Positions 8,001 to 15,680 of a stretch of 64,000 bases of DNA are shown piece by piece. The notes beneath the pieces were generated by a model that did not search any database, was not told where the DNA came from, and saw only the letters and a program-made list of their open reading frames with translations. A program made the position numbers and the translations under genes. Where the stretch lies: the NCBI RefSeq assembly GCF_000686845.1, contig NZ_JMLS01000002.1, forward strand, positions 248,001 through 312,000, in the 5' to 3' direction. The stretch's first letter is position 1. Each line of letters starts with the position of its first letter. This DNA comes from Paenibacillus sp. UNC451MF (GTDB lineage: Bacteria > Bacillota > Bacilli > Paenibacillales > NBRC-103111).

Positions 8001-11000
8001 ATCATCGGAATCCCACTTCAGAACTTTAGCTGAACCCGTGGTATCAAGCACAAGATTCTGTGGTGGACGCGGGGCATTAAACACTTGAACTTGCGTGAGT
8101 CGTGGAGGCCCTGTAAGATCGGTGCCTGCATTACTACCTGATGCGTTCTCCACCGTCACTTTGATATATCTTGAATGATAGGTGTTACCAAGGTCGATCG
8201 GATACGAGCTATCGTCTGAATCCGTACCGCCATTATTATTACCTGTAGCGTACGTGTAGCCTTGGGCTGTCTTTTTATCTACTTGTTTAAATGCCATTGC
8301 GTCAAATTCAGCAGCCGTAGTGTGGTCGGCAGTATCATTCGATACATACACCGTCGCGCCTTTTAAACGGGTCGATTTGGCAAATAGCCGGACTTGGCTG
8401 AAATCCATGGCTTGGCCAAGGTCTATGACGAAGCTGCCTTTTCTGTCCCCATCCGTACCCAACCATGTATAATTTCCGATTTGATCCAGACTGGTCACAT
8501 TGGTTACATTCCATTTGGTCGGGTCCTGCAGCACGCCGTTTGTCAGTTTATTCGCATTGCCGTACTCATTCGCAGCAGCAGCCTGCTTCTGGATCTGATT
8601 GCCGCTTACCGGGCCAACGTTATACGCTTTTTTATTAAGGGCAAGGTTCACGGACGAAATACCTGATACTACCTTGCTTATGGTGATATCGGCAACTCGA
8701 AGCTCAACATCGTTCACGGAGTTCGTGCCGCCATTGGAGCTGCGGTAAATGCCCCACTTCGGACGGAGATATTGGTCGAAAGTCGCCGGATACTCAGTCT
8801 CAAAGCTGCTGCCTCTTTGTGGTCTTCTCCACAAGTCCTTCACGCCATCGGTTGCACCTTGATTCGAAAACAATTGATACACGTCCGGACTGTCATAGGT
8901 GTACACTTTACCGGTTACTGTATCTGTGATCTTAATAGTAAGCCATCCGCTATCGGAAATAAGTGCGTTAAGCTCTACCTTAATCCAGTGGCTGCCAATG
9001 TCTTTTAACGGAATTCTCATTAGTGTCTTATCGCCATCATATCGGTTATGGTTCACTATTAGATCCCTGCTGTTCGTTCCGGTAATCGACATAGCGAGGA
9101 TATAGGCGCCGTTTTCATCACTGGTGTTACCGCCTGGTAATGTATTGGTCGCTTGTGCATTCGTAGCCTTCAACTGGAAGATGTGTCTGAAGCCGGACTG
9201 ATTCCACTGGCTTCCATCCGGAATATTCCAGAGCCAATTATAGGATACGATGTCACCCTCATAGGCTGTAAAATCCTTGGTTGAATCTTCACTTGGGCGA
9301 ATTTCAACCCTTTGCCTGTCGTTGATAGCGGCCCCGTACACAACATAGCCTACACTCGGGTCAAAAACACCTTTGTGGCCGTACTCGCCATCGCGGACTT
9401 TACTCTCAAATTCATTATCTTTGCCTCTGCCGTACTCAAAAATGCTGAATACATTTTTGTTCAGTGCTTCGTCCCACACACTCTTAATATGGTCGTCAGC
9501 CGCAGTCGCCCGAGGCAAATCACCGTAAAATGCGTGGTAAGCGTCTCGAATCCTTTTGGTCACGCCTTCTACCGGTTCGTCGGTACCCATTGCGCCACCT
9601 AGAACATTATAAGGAGATACGCCATCAATTGCGCTCATCTTGATGGTCTTGGAATTCTCGCCGTAACCGCGTGCCGTTACATCCAATGCAAAAATAGATG
9701 GTTGGCCGTTATTAAAATGGAACGTAAATTCATTAGTGCCGAGCGGCAGTTTGGCAAGGTAGGACGGTGCGAATGTAACCGTATTGCCAGATAGCATGTA
9801 GTCCGTATCCTTAAGAAGCGTTGTCCCCCCCTTAGCAATACGGGTCAGCGTCTGTCCACTTGCTAAACCTATAGCTGTAGAGATCGGCGCGGATTGATCC
9901 CAGGTGCTGTAAGTATCCTTAACAGGTACTAAAGCCGTTGCGTTAGCTACCGGATCTTTGCCGTAAACAGCCAAGGCCGATAACCCCATCATCGAATCAT
10001 TATCTGTGGACTTACTGCGGGAACCAGCCAATATCGTGTTTACCATCACGTACTGGGCTGTAAACGGATACAGGAATGTCTTGGTATCATAGCCCCATTG
10101 TTGTCCGTTGTAAGTTACATAGGACCATAACCCCTCCGTTTCCGTACCTCCAGCCAATGTCCAACCATTTGCCTGCCAGTCGTAATTGTTCGCCGCATCG
10201 GAAGCCGTCGGCGCACTTGCCCAAGATTTAGGGTCATTGGAGTAATACACCTCAAATCTTGTCGCATTACTTTGAATATTTGTAATTGTGTTAGGCATTT
10301 CAAGGTACAGCTTATCAATCGTCTTCGGCTTGCCTAAATCAAGCGTCAAAGCAAGGGAAGATGGCGAATAATCGCTCTTATATACTTTTGAGCTTGAATT
10401 ACGCCAATAGCCGCTGCCACCTGACTTCAAAGCGTCTGCTCCCGGATGGTCAGGAACTTCCGAGCTTACCTTGAGATTCATCCCTGCTTGCGGCGTAAAA
10501 CGAGTCTTATCCAAAAGGTTGACGGAACCTGTTGCTGTGGGGATATCCGCAGCATCCATCACCGTAACTGTACTAGTTTGTCTCAAGTTTCCAAAGATTG
10601 CAGTTATCACGGCTGTACCTGCACTTATACCGGTGATGGCACCGTTGGCATCTACCGTTGCTACCGCTGTATTGTTTGACAGCCAAGTTACCGTCTTATT
10701 CGAGGCGTCTTTAGGCAATACTTCCGTACGAAGAGTCTCTGTGTTACCAATAGCAAGGTTCAGCCTTTTCTTGCTGATGGTTAATGAACCAGTAGGCGGC
10801 TCTACTGAAGGTTCGCCGAAAACTCTGAATTCATTACTTTTTATTCCGCCGGCTCCCAACTTTAGTGTGACATCGGATACAAGTAGTAGATATTGAGCTG
10901 AAACCGGCGTGATCAAAGTCTTATCGATCTTTTGGTTATTGTTAGGAGATGGTGGTATGGATTGCCCTACTTCAGAGATTGGAATCCATGAGCCTCCATG

Positions 11001-13172
11001 TGCAGTATCAAGCGGCTTTTTCGTTGCACTCGAGCTTGCTGAAAGGGTGCCACCCTCAATAAGCTCAGTATAAGCGGCAGCATCATTTGTATAATAAACC
11101 TGGTAATTATTCAACAAGTTACTATTGCTGCTCCATTCGATCTGGATTTTACTAACATCAATTTTCTTTTCCAGTTTTATAGCGCCCCAGTATTGAAAAT
11201 CATTTGCCGCTGAAGCTCCCAAAGAACTATGAGCTTGCCAGGAGGTGTCTGATTTGTCATCAATAAAGTTGTTCTTGCTGCTACTGCTCTGTGTGACAAC
11301 CTTTATTTCAGCGCCAGGTGTTACCGCCCAGTTTTTATAGCCATTATTTACGTTAACTTCAACAACCGGCTGAATGTTTTTCGTATTCGTTATTCCTATG
11401 CCGTCAAATTGACCAGAAATTGGATAAGCGCCCATGCTGCTAGGGTCGTAACCAGCTGGGTTCCAGGTAACGTTCACCTTCTCGATTTTCCCCGTGCTCA
11501 AGGTGACATCAAGCTGTGAAGGCAGCCCTAAAGCACTGAATGCGGTCCCTTTGGTAGCCGTAACGGCAGTCGGCCTTGCCCATGCTACAATATCCTTGGT
11601 TTGTACCTTGGGATCCCAGCCATCAGGAAAAACGTAGCTGTCTTTATCCCTTTTGACCAGGTGAACATCTGCCAGATACATGGTTGCGGCTTGGAATTCA
11701 TCCGCATAGGCTGCATCTCCCGCGCCGTTATACATCCCTCGGTAAAGCCCCCATTTGGAACGGTTTTGTTGACCCGATACAACAGGCAGGTCTCCTCTTT
11801 CCATTCTGCCGGTAGTCGGATTTTTCACTTCAGGGCGTCGGAGTGTTTCCGCCGTCATACCACCTTGGAACAGCACTTCGTTGGATTCCAGATCAACTAG
11901 CTTACCGTAAACATAGCCCTTGTCAGCTGATAAAATCGTAACTTCAAAATCAAGCCAGCGGTCAGCGACCTTATCGAATGGAATGGTGAACAATGGCTTG
12001 ATTCTATCTGCAGCAGTGCCATCCGGATTGTTTCTGAATTCAAGCTGGCCTTTGCCTCCGCTTGAAACGAGCGTAAGGGTTGTCACTGGCTGGCCGGCTT
12101 CATCGCCCGAGATCGCTTTTAATTGAAAGATATGCCAAAAACGATGGGGATTAATAAAATCTCCGGCTTTATAATTTGTAACATCATTCTGAAACCTTAA
12201 CGTTTCCGAAGGGAGCATAAGCCTCCAGTGGTGGGTCATAATGTCTCCGCCCACACTATTAGCATCTATGTTGGATGCGGCAGTGTTGCTTTTAATCTCC
12301 AGCCTCTGGCGGTCACTGCCCACTGCACCACGGTCACCATCATCCCGGCCTACTCCGTCTGGAGTAACAAAAGGTAAAAATTCGTGATAACGCAAAATAT
12401 CGGAGTTAAGCTTCTCGGTACCCGGAATATTTTCAATTCCATACTTCGTAAGCGAAATCACGTCGTTTTTGTCGATGGTCTGCAAATACATGTTATCTCC
12501 AAGCCACGATTCCTTGACGGTGGAGGCCGCAGGGTAATCGCCGGCACGATCATAGAAGGATTCATTCCAATTCTTCCCGCTATAAGAAGAGGCTGCGCCT
12601 GGACCTTCTACCGAACCGGTAGTACTGCCATTACCGATTTTGGATGCGCCCATAACATCCCAAGCAGTTTCCCCCCCATGAATATTAAGCGGTAAAAATT
12701 TGTCGTTAGGTCCCAAAGGGCCTGCTATAGCGGGCACTGTATTATCTACATTCACTGTAATGGTATAGTTCTTACTGTTACCGCTATCATTGTTATCCGT
12801 TACGACCAAATAATATATCGTAGCTCCGCTCGTTGAAAACTGGTCCAGTTTGGCATCGTTTTTGTTGAAATTAAAAGAGATAGCCGTTGTTCCGTCACTT
12901 CTGTAAAGTGCGGCACTTGCTCCTGGATTTGTTGTGACATTCAGCATTTGGTATAAGGTTCCGTAAGGCAATGAAATATCGATAGTTGCATTGTTAAGAT
13001 TAACGACAGCGTTGACAGGCTTGTTCACCTGTACATCCAATAAGCCCGTGCTGTCCCCTGGCGCTGCTTGAACCGTCGATGGAGGAATAAAGGATAAGTT
13101 AAAAAGAGAAAGTACAAGTGCAAATATTAGTATTAAGGTTAATACTCTGTTGAGAGCGTGCTGCCTAAGCAT
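5052..13172 (-). CDS. Giant SLH-anchored surface protein with two polysaccharide-lyase-like jelly rolls
   Basis: 2706 aa. Order by eye: signal peptide 1-36; cadherin-like 40-145; jelly roll A 160-515 (DRQRLEIK, HIFQLK, KWGLYR); Ig-like 525-600; discoidin-like 605-790; BIG2 800-880; discoidin-like 885-1080; X2-like 1085-1170; jelly roll B 1175-1510 (DRQRVEIR, HIFQLK, KWGIYR); discoidin-like 1520-1700; Fn3-like; cadherin-like 1780-1865; carbohydrate-binding-like 1870-2015; two near-identical Ig repeats 2030-2190; Fn3; Gly/Ser linker; unknown domain; three SLH domains 2510-2706. The R-x-E, Q and K-x-G-x-Y pattern resembles lyase-type jelly rolls (PL7 or PL20-like), so a surface polysaccharide lyase is likely but the substrate is unknown. 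The SLH triplet should bind pyruvylated wall polymer. A long leader precedes it and it is monocistronic. Confidence 0.85.
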   Translation of the reverse strand: MLRQHALNRVLTLILIFALVLSLFNLSFIPPSTVQAAPGDSTGLLDVQVNKPVNAVVNLNNATIDISLPYGTLYQMLNVTTNPGASAALYRSDGTTAISFNFNKNDAKLDQFSTSGATIYYLVVTDNNDSGNSKNYTITVNVDNTVPAIAGPLGPNDKFLPLNIHGGETAWDVMGASKIGNGSTTGSVEGPGAASSYSGKNWNESFYDRAGDYPAASTVKESWLGDNMYLQTIDKNDVISLTKYGIENIPGTEKLNSDILRYHEFLPFVTPDGVGRDDGDRGAVGSDRQRLEIKSNTAASNIDANSVGGDIMTHHWRLMLPSETLRFQNDVTNYKAGDFINPHRFWHIFQLKAISGDEAGQPVTTLTLVSSGGKGQLEFRNNPDGTAADRIKPLFTIPFDKVADRWLDFEVTILSADKGYVYGKLVDLESNEVLFQGGMTAETLRRPEVKNPTTGRMERGDLPVVSGQQNRSKWGLYRGMYNGAGDAAYADEFQAATMYLADVHLVKRDKDSYVFPDGWDPKVQTKDIVAWARPTAVTATKGTAFSALGLPSQLDVTLSTGKIEKVNVTWNPAGYDPSSMGAYPISGQFDGIGITNTKNIQPVVEVNVNNGYKNWAVTPGAEIKVVTQSSSSKNNFIDDKSDTSWQAHSSLGASAANDFQYWGAIKLEKKIDVSKIQIEWSSNSNLLNNYQVYYTNDAAAYTELIEGGTLSASSSATKKPLDTAHGGSWIPISEVGQSIPPSPNNNQKIDKTLITPVSAQYLLLVSDVTLKLGAGGIKSNEFRVFGEPSVEPPTGSLTISKKRLNLAIGNTETLRTEVLPKDASNKTVTWLSNNTAVATVDANGAITGISAGTAVITAIFGNLRQTSTVTVMDAADIPTATGSVNLLDKTRFTPQAGMNLKVSSEVPDHPGADALKSGGSGYWRNSSSKVYKSDYSPSSLALTLDLGKPKTIDKLYLEMPNTITNIQSNATRFEVYYSNDPKSWASAPTASDAANNYDWQANGWTLAGGTETEGLWSYVTYNGQQWGYDTKTFLYPFTAQYVMVNTILAGSRSKSTDNDSMMGLSALAVYGKDPVANATALVPVKDTYSTWDQSAPISTAIGLASGQTLTRIAKGGTTLLKDTDYMLSGNTVTFAPSYLAKLPLGTNEFTFHFNNGQPSIFALDVTARGYGENSKTIKMSAIDGVSPYNVLGGAMGTDEPVEGVTKRIRDAYHAFYGDLPRATAADDHIKSVWDEALNKNVFSIFEYGRGKDNEFESKVRDGEYGHKGVFDPSVGYVVYGAAINDRQRVEIRPSEDSTKDFTAYEGDIVSYNWLWNIPDGSQWNQSGFRHIFQLKATNAQATNTLPGGNTSDENGAYILAMSITGTNSRDLIVNHNRYDGDKTLMRIPLKDIGSHWIKVELNALISDSGWLTIKITDTVTGKVYTYDSPDVYQLFSNQGATDGVKDLWRRPQRGSSFETEYPATFDQYLRPKWGIYRSSNGGTNSVNDVELRVADITISKVVSGISSVNLALNKKAYNVGPVSGNQIQKQAAAANEYGNANKLTNGVLQDPTKWNVTNVTSLDQIGNYTWLGTDGDRKGSFVIDLGQAMDFSQVRLFAKSTRLKGATVYVSNDTADHTTAAEFDAMAFKQVDKKTAQGYTYATGNNNGGTDSDDSSYPIDLGNTYHSRYIKVTVENASGSNAGTDLTGPPRLTQVQVFNAPRPPQNLVLDTTGSAKVLKWDSDDSSEGFTVYNGTELLADLPKGATTYTLPDTLTDTSKITVRSKGTDSYSRKLMVSAPALLAASEVNPDNKPKLINLKVDGVDIPGFSPDETSYKYNLDPSATTLPKITADAAKGFTAKITYPDNYKTDPVTILVVSDTDENIKTTYTVLFVSPTGEPVTISLQDLFNSGAYTKQSSVNLSGASGAGTGADWPSSVKGYAQLNGNTAINDYVAFMLKDIPAGTYKVLFGFKTNNNRATLQLSVDGKNQGNPIDEYLSTQIYPVQELGNITFTSKGDHEFKFTVTGKNAASSGQTSTFSFIQLMPLDAPISIVSITPVSVTTKAGITPVMPTVVTAVYSDNTNRQLGVTWDSIDASKYASAGSFTVQGSVAGTSVKALANVTVTAVEVPAPVIVSITPVSVTTKAGITPVMPTVVTAVYSDNTNRQLGVTWDSIDASKYASAGSFTVQGTVTSTTYKALANVTVTAVDVAVPTWPTNSSLTVSNVTPRTATLKWTAAEASRGINGYKIYTVTGSTYTEIASLGNVLAYDLIGLTPNSSYTYVIQAVDSDGTRSVYGPTITFRTATPSSGSRPGGSTSAPGAGSGGSTTTDSNGSTGTIDLTKDAKVTKETTADGKTVTKVTVDADKLEKALSNSLVTIDVKDSDSTVKVELPGNALLNAISKQSQAVIRIQANGVTYELPVSLLKNIPKDSTVTITISKVSGKAGDDIDAAVKSLNTKQVIPNPIEFTIMVNGKEITDFGGVYVNRSFSLGAAVDPNKVTAVWLDSTNRLHFVPAVITTTNGSSLITIRSPHNSVYTVIQSDKSFNDLQGHWAKADVELLANKWIVNGTTDQLFTPDANITRAEFAALLVRSLGLVEVKADGFRDVQPNDWFAGAVGTAYKAGLITGYEDSTFKPNDNITREQMVTMIVRALKAAGKEVKLDKSVLDKFTDGAAIGEWSKDAVAQSLTAGIIQGLSDKEFAPQDKATRAQAATTLKRMLQYLQFIN
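6665..7079 (-). repeat. Two near-identical 172-bp copies, period 243 bp, inside the giant gene
   Basis: 6665-6836 and 6908-7079 match almost base for base, with only a few silent-type changes, while the 71 bases between copies differ more. They encode consecutive 81-aa Ig-like domains. The identity exceeds that of any other domain pair in the protein, which points to recent duplication or gene conversion. Confidence 0.95.
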
Positions 13173-13685
13173 CTTTAAAAGCCTCCTTTATGAGTCGGTA
13201 AAAAGATTGCATAAACTCCTTAATCTATTAAATTAAGTCATCAGGGTATAGTTGCATCGGGTTATGGACAACAGCTGCTCTGGAGAATCTAAGGAGGATA
13301 AGGGTATGCCGGAAGCGGAAATGGATATGTAGCATTTGGGCAATCAAAAGCATGAAGTGGGTAAATAAAATTGTAAGAGATCGAGGTCGAACCTGGACGC
13401 CAGTTAAGGCGACAAAATGATGGTGTTGTGGCTAGGCCAGCGGGTAGCTTTTACTAAACATCAAATCATATCCGTGCTTTCTGCCATTTTTGAATGACAG
13501 GGTGGGTCTAAGCTTACTTCGGTGATCTTGTCCACTAATTGTATGTCATATTTTCAGACCTCCTTGAACAAGGATATGTAGTTCATAACTATTAGTTTAC
13601 TATTCATGAATCAATCGAAACTATGGATAAATCCCATATCCATATGGAATATTGAAGGGATTTGTAGCGCTTACATTAATTATCA
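13173..13685. other. Long non-coding leader upstream of the giant gene
   Basis: About 500 bases with no convincing gene on either strand. On the minus strand a strong AGGAGG stands eight bases before an ATG that opens only four codons (Met-Thr-Tyr-Asn-stop, near 13533-13546), as if a gene start had been cut off or a minimal leader peptide remained. No riboswitch was recognised. Confidence 0.5.
13663..13675. promoter_or_regulatory. Possible CcpA cre-like site
   Basis: TGTAGCGCTTACA is one base short of the palindromic cre form TGTAAGCGCTTACA. It is 490 bases upstream of the giant gene and next to the candidate RNA terminator. Carbon control of a polysaccharide-degrading surface protein would make sense, but the deletion and distance weaken the call. 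Confidence 0.3.
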
Positions 13686-13687
13686 AA

Positions 13688-13915
13688 AGAAAAAGGACCC
13701 TTTCGGATCCTTTTCAACGGTGAATTGATTAATGGTACTACTGTCCTGAACCTCTTTGAACCTTAGGTCTTACCACTAAACACTATGCAGTATGGGGTAC
13801 TACAATAACGTCTCTGCGGCACATCCCCTCGCTTCTATTTAGATTCTAACAACTTCCCCGGTATTTCTCGCTGATCGCTCAACGGAACCACACCTCTCTT
13901 TTCACCGTCGATCAT
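13688..13915 (-). ncRNA. Candidate structured RNA with its own terminator (6S-like outline)
   Basis: On the minus strand a closing stem CGGTGAA (13907-13901) pairs with TTCACCG (13724-13718). Inside, GGT..TTCC can pair with GGA..ACC, and CTAAA..GGGG with CCCC..TTTAG, giving one long rod with a central bubble of about 190 nt. A terminator (AAAAGGATCC/GGGTCCTTTTT) follows. Size and outline recall 6S RNA, but I cannot match a conserved sequence. A 26-codon frame inside lacks a ribosome site. It could instead be the 3' untranslated region of the Gln-rich gene upstream. Confidence 0.35.
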
Positions 13916-13961
13916 TAGTTTGCCCTTGAACGGGCTTATTATTCATGTATGCTAAATTTTT

Positions 13962-14270
13962 TTATTGCTGCTGGCCTTGCTGTTGACCTTGATCCTGACC
14001 TTGACCTTGCCCTTGATTATCGGAGCCCTGCGATTGCTGCTGCAAAGCCTGTTCAGCTTGCTGCAGCTGTTCGGAAGACTGTTGTATTTGTTGTTGAATT
14101 TGTTGGATTTGAACCTCTTGCGTTATTTGCTTCGTCTGCTCCGCAATTTGATCCGCTTGTTCAGCGGCATGCTGAACCGCTTGCTGAAGCTGCTGCTGAG
14201 AATCTCCCTGACCCGAATCTTGTTGTTGTGATCCCTGTTGAGCATTTTGTTGTTGATTTTGTCCCGACAT
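13962..14270 (-). CDS. Gln-rich low-complexity protein, probably spore-related
   Basis: About 102 aa, nearly half Gln, with a central heptad-like stretch (AEQADQIAEQTKQITQE) that should form a coiled coil, between Gln/Gly/Ser tails. No signal peptide. The start is ATG 14270 because AGGAGG lies seven bases upstream; a GTG at 14279 is part of the ribosome site. No family recognised. Its divergent neighbour is a YjcZ-type spore peptide, and low-complexity Gln proteins are common among coat proteins, so a coat role is a guess. The long Leu-rich frame on the opposite strand is its shadow. Confidence 0.65.
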   Translation of the reverse strand: MSGQNQQQNAQQGSQQQDSGQGDSQQQLQQAVQHAAEQADQIAEQTKQITQEVQIQQIQQQIQQSSEQLQQAEQALQQQSQGSDNQGQGQGQDQGQQQGQQQ

Positions 14271-14477
14271 TAAGTTCACCTCCTATAAGTTACCTTATAA
14301 GGATTTGTAAAATAAACGGCATCTATACGCGTACGGATAGTGACAAAAATAACTGCAACGATATTTATACTGTAGGGTCAAGCATCCATACATTGAGGAG
14401 CATCAAAGCATAACTTAATTTCGGAGCAAATAATAAATGCTCATTCCCCAAATCAAATTTGAAGGGAGACTTCACAA

Positions 14478-14594
14478 ATGGGCGGACTCGTAGGCGGAGC
14501 AGGCTGTGGCATAGGCGGAGCTTTCACTAGCATTGGCGTTATCTTGGTTCTTTTCATCCTGTTGGTTATCGTAACTCGCGGTTGCTTGTACTAA
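14478..14594 (+). CDS. YjcZ-family sporulation peptide (38 aa)
   Basis: A tiny gene: Gly-rich N-terminus (MGGLVGGAGCGIGGAF), one membrane helix (GVILVLFILLVIV) and a short tail TRGCLY. This Gly-rich plus FILLVIV layout is the hallmark of the YjcZ/TIGR01732 tiny transmembrane spore proteins (known). The start has GAAGGGAG eight bases upstream. It is divergent from the Gln-rich gene. Confidence 0.85.
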   Translation: MGGLVGGAGCGIGGAFTSIGVILVLFILLVIVTRGCLY

Positions 14595-14612
14595 TAATGG
14601 TACCGAGCAGAG

Positions 14613-14641
14613 AAAAAAACCCGCAGCATATAGGCTGCGGG
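14613..14641 (-). terminator. Terminator of the ctc gene
   Basis: CCCGCAGC/GCTGCGGG stem followed on the minus strand by seven T. It lies 75 bases past the ctc stop and just beyond the convergent YjcZ gene. Confidence 0.9.
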
Positions 14642-14715
14642 GCTTCCCTGCGTCCATACCAAGAGACCGCTTCTCCAGGATTATCGGACGAACTTGCTCT
14701 GTAGCTTACAATTCG

Positions 14716-15297
14716 TTATTCCGCAGCTGCAACTGCTGGTTCTGCCACAGCCTCCGCTTCGTAGATCGTGTGGAATGGCGCAGCAATAACTTCATCGGAA
14801 CGAGTAAGTACATGCACACCTTCTGGAATATCCAGATCTTTGACGAAGATCGCTCTTCCTTCACGAACGGGTGTCAAATCGAGCGCGATGGCCTCCGGTA
14901 TTTGCTCCGGCAAACAGTCGACATGTATTTCATGAAGGAACATTTGATAAGGAATCATTTTTCCATCTGGATCAGGAATCGGTTCAATACGGACATGAAC
15001 CTTAATACGTTCTTTCAAATTAATTTGATGCAGGTCAACGGCCAGAATGCCGCGATGAATCGGGTCACGATCCACCGAATGAATAACGACCAGCTTTTTG
15101 AGGCCGGGTGCCTCTAATTCTATAAGCGCGTTCGGATTGTGTAGAGCCTTTTGCAAGGACTTCTCTTCCAATGCAATGGAGACGGGCTTAGTCATCTTAC
15201 CGTATACAACCGCTGGAACTTTCTTCTCCTGCCGTAATTTACGTTTGGCGGAGCCGTTTGATTTTGAGCGTAATTCCGCTTGCAGCTTCAATATCAT
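14716..15297 (-). CDS. ctc: Ribosomal protein bL25 / general stress protein Ctc
   Basis: The 193-aa product has the N-terminal 5S-rRNA-binding L25 domain (AELRSKSNGSAKRKLRQEKKVPAVVYGK, given here only as residues 6-33) and the C-terminal TL5-like beta domain with LPEQIPEAIALDLT near 131, ending in an Ala/Glu-rich tail. Ctc proteins bind the 5S rRNA in the central protuberance and are stress-induced in Bacillus through sigma-B (known). GGGAGG precedes the ATG. The 5' leader holds a long inverted repeat (15318-15399). Confidence 0.93.
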   Translation of the reverse strand: MILKLQAELRSKSNGSAKRKLRQEKKVPAVVYGKMTKPVSIALEEKSLQKALHNPNALIELEAPGLKKLVVIHSVDRDPIHRGILAVDLHQINLKERIKVHVRIEPIPDPDGKMIPYQMFLHEIHVDCLPEQIPEAIALDLTPVREGRAIFVKDLDIPEGVHVLTRSDEVIAAPFHTIYEAEAVAEPAVAAAE

Positions 15298-15317
15298 CGA
15301 TATGTCCTCCCTTGGGT

Positions 15318-15399
15318 CAGGGTGAACACCTCTAGCCAGTCTTGAGTTGTCACTTCCTTATAACAGAATTGGGGTTAGTCCCCGGAGGTGTTCTCCCTG
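15318..15399 (-). promoter_or_regulatory. Inverted repeat with nested hairpin in the ctc leader
   Basis: 15318-15332 and 15385-15399 are 15-base inverted copies with one mismatch (CAGGGTGAACACCTC). Inside is a second hairpin, GGGG-5-CCCC (15371-15383). The structure ends 20 bases before the ctc start. It has no T-tract, so it is not a terminator; a 5S-like site for feedback by Ctc is a possibility only. Confidence 0.55.
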
Positions 15400-15680
15400 G
15401 CGCTGATCTTGTTCCTCATTATTTTACCATCCCGGCATCCCTAAGTCAGAGGGCTTTGTCCATGAAATCAACGCCTCTCCCGCGTAGCTCCCGATATTCC
15501 TCCAAAACCAAAGGTCACCCCCTAATTATTGTCCATTTCCACAAGGTTTGGGCATTTTATTAGGAGATCATGAAAATCGATCCTTCTTTTCTCTCCTTCA
15601 TCCTTATGACTTACTAGTTTATTTTTGATCAGACGTGTAAAATATAACTTAAATGTCATTGGGTGAGGTGGAATATTGTA

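Noticed and set aside
5052-13172. Reading the giant gene as several genes with internal starts
   Set aside because: One continuous frame with a single signal peptide at the start and SLH domains at the end; no internal ribosome sites or stops.
13300-13480. Cyclic-di-GMP (GEMM) riboswitch or transposon remnant upstream of the giant gene
   Set aside because: A few matches such as GGGTAGC were tempting, but the GGCAAACC/GCAAAGCC core is absent and no transposase frame or terminal repeats could be found.
13835-13915. A 26-codon minus-strand frame starting MIDGEKRGVV
   Set aside because: No ribosome site and it lies inside the candidate structured RNA.
13949-14413. Leu/Asp-rich frames on the plus strand opposite the Gln-rich gene
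   Set aside because: They are the antisense of CAG/CAA codon runs; no ribosome site, and the minus-strand frame has AGGAGG and a sensible start.
14472-14657. 61-aa minus-strand frame
   Set aside because: Shadow of the YjcZ-type gene and the ctc terminator; no start signals.
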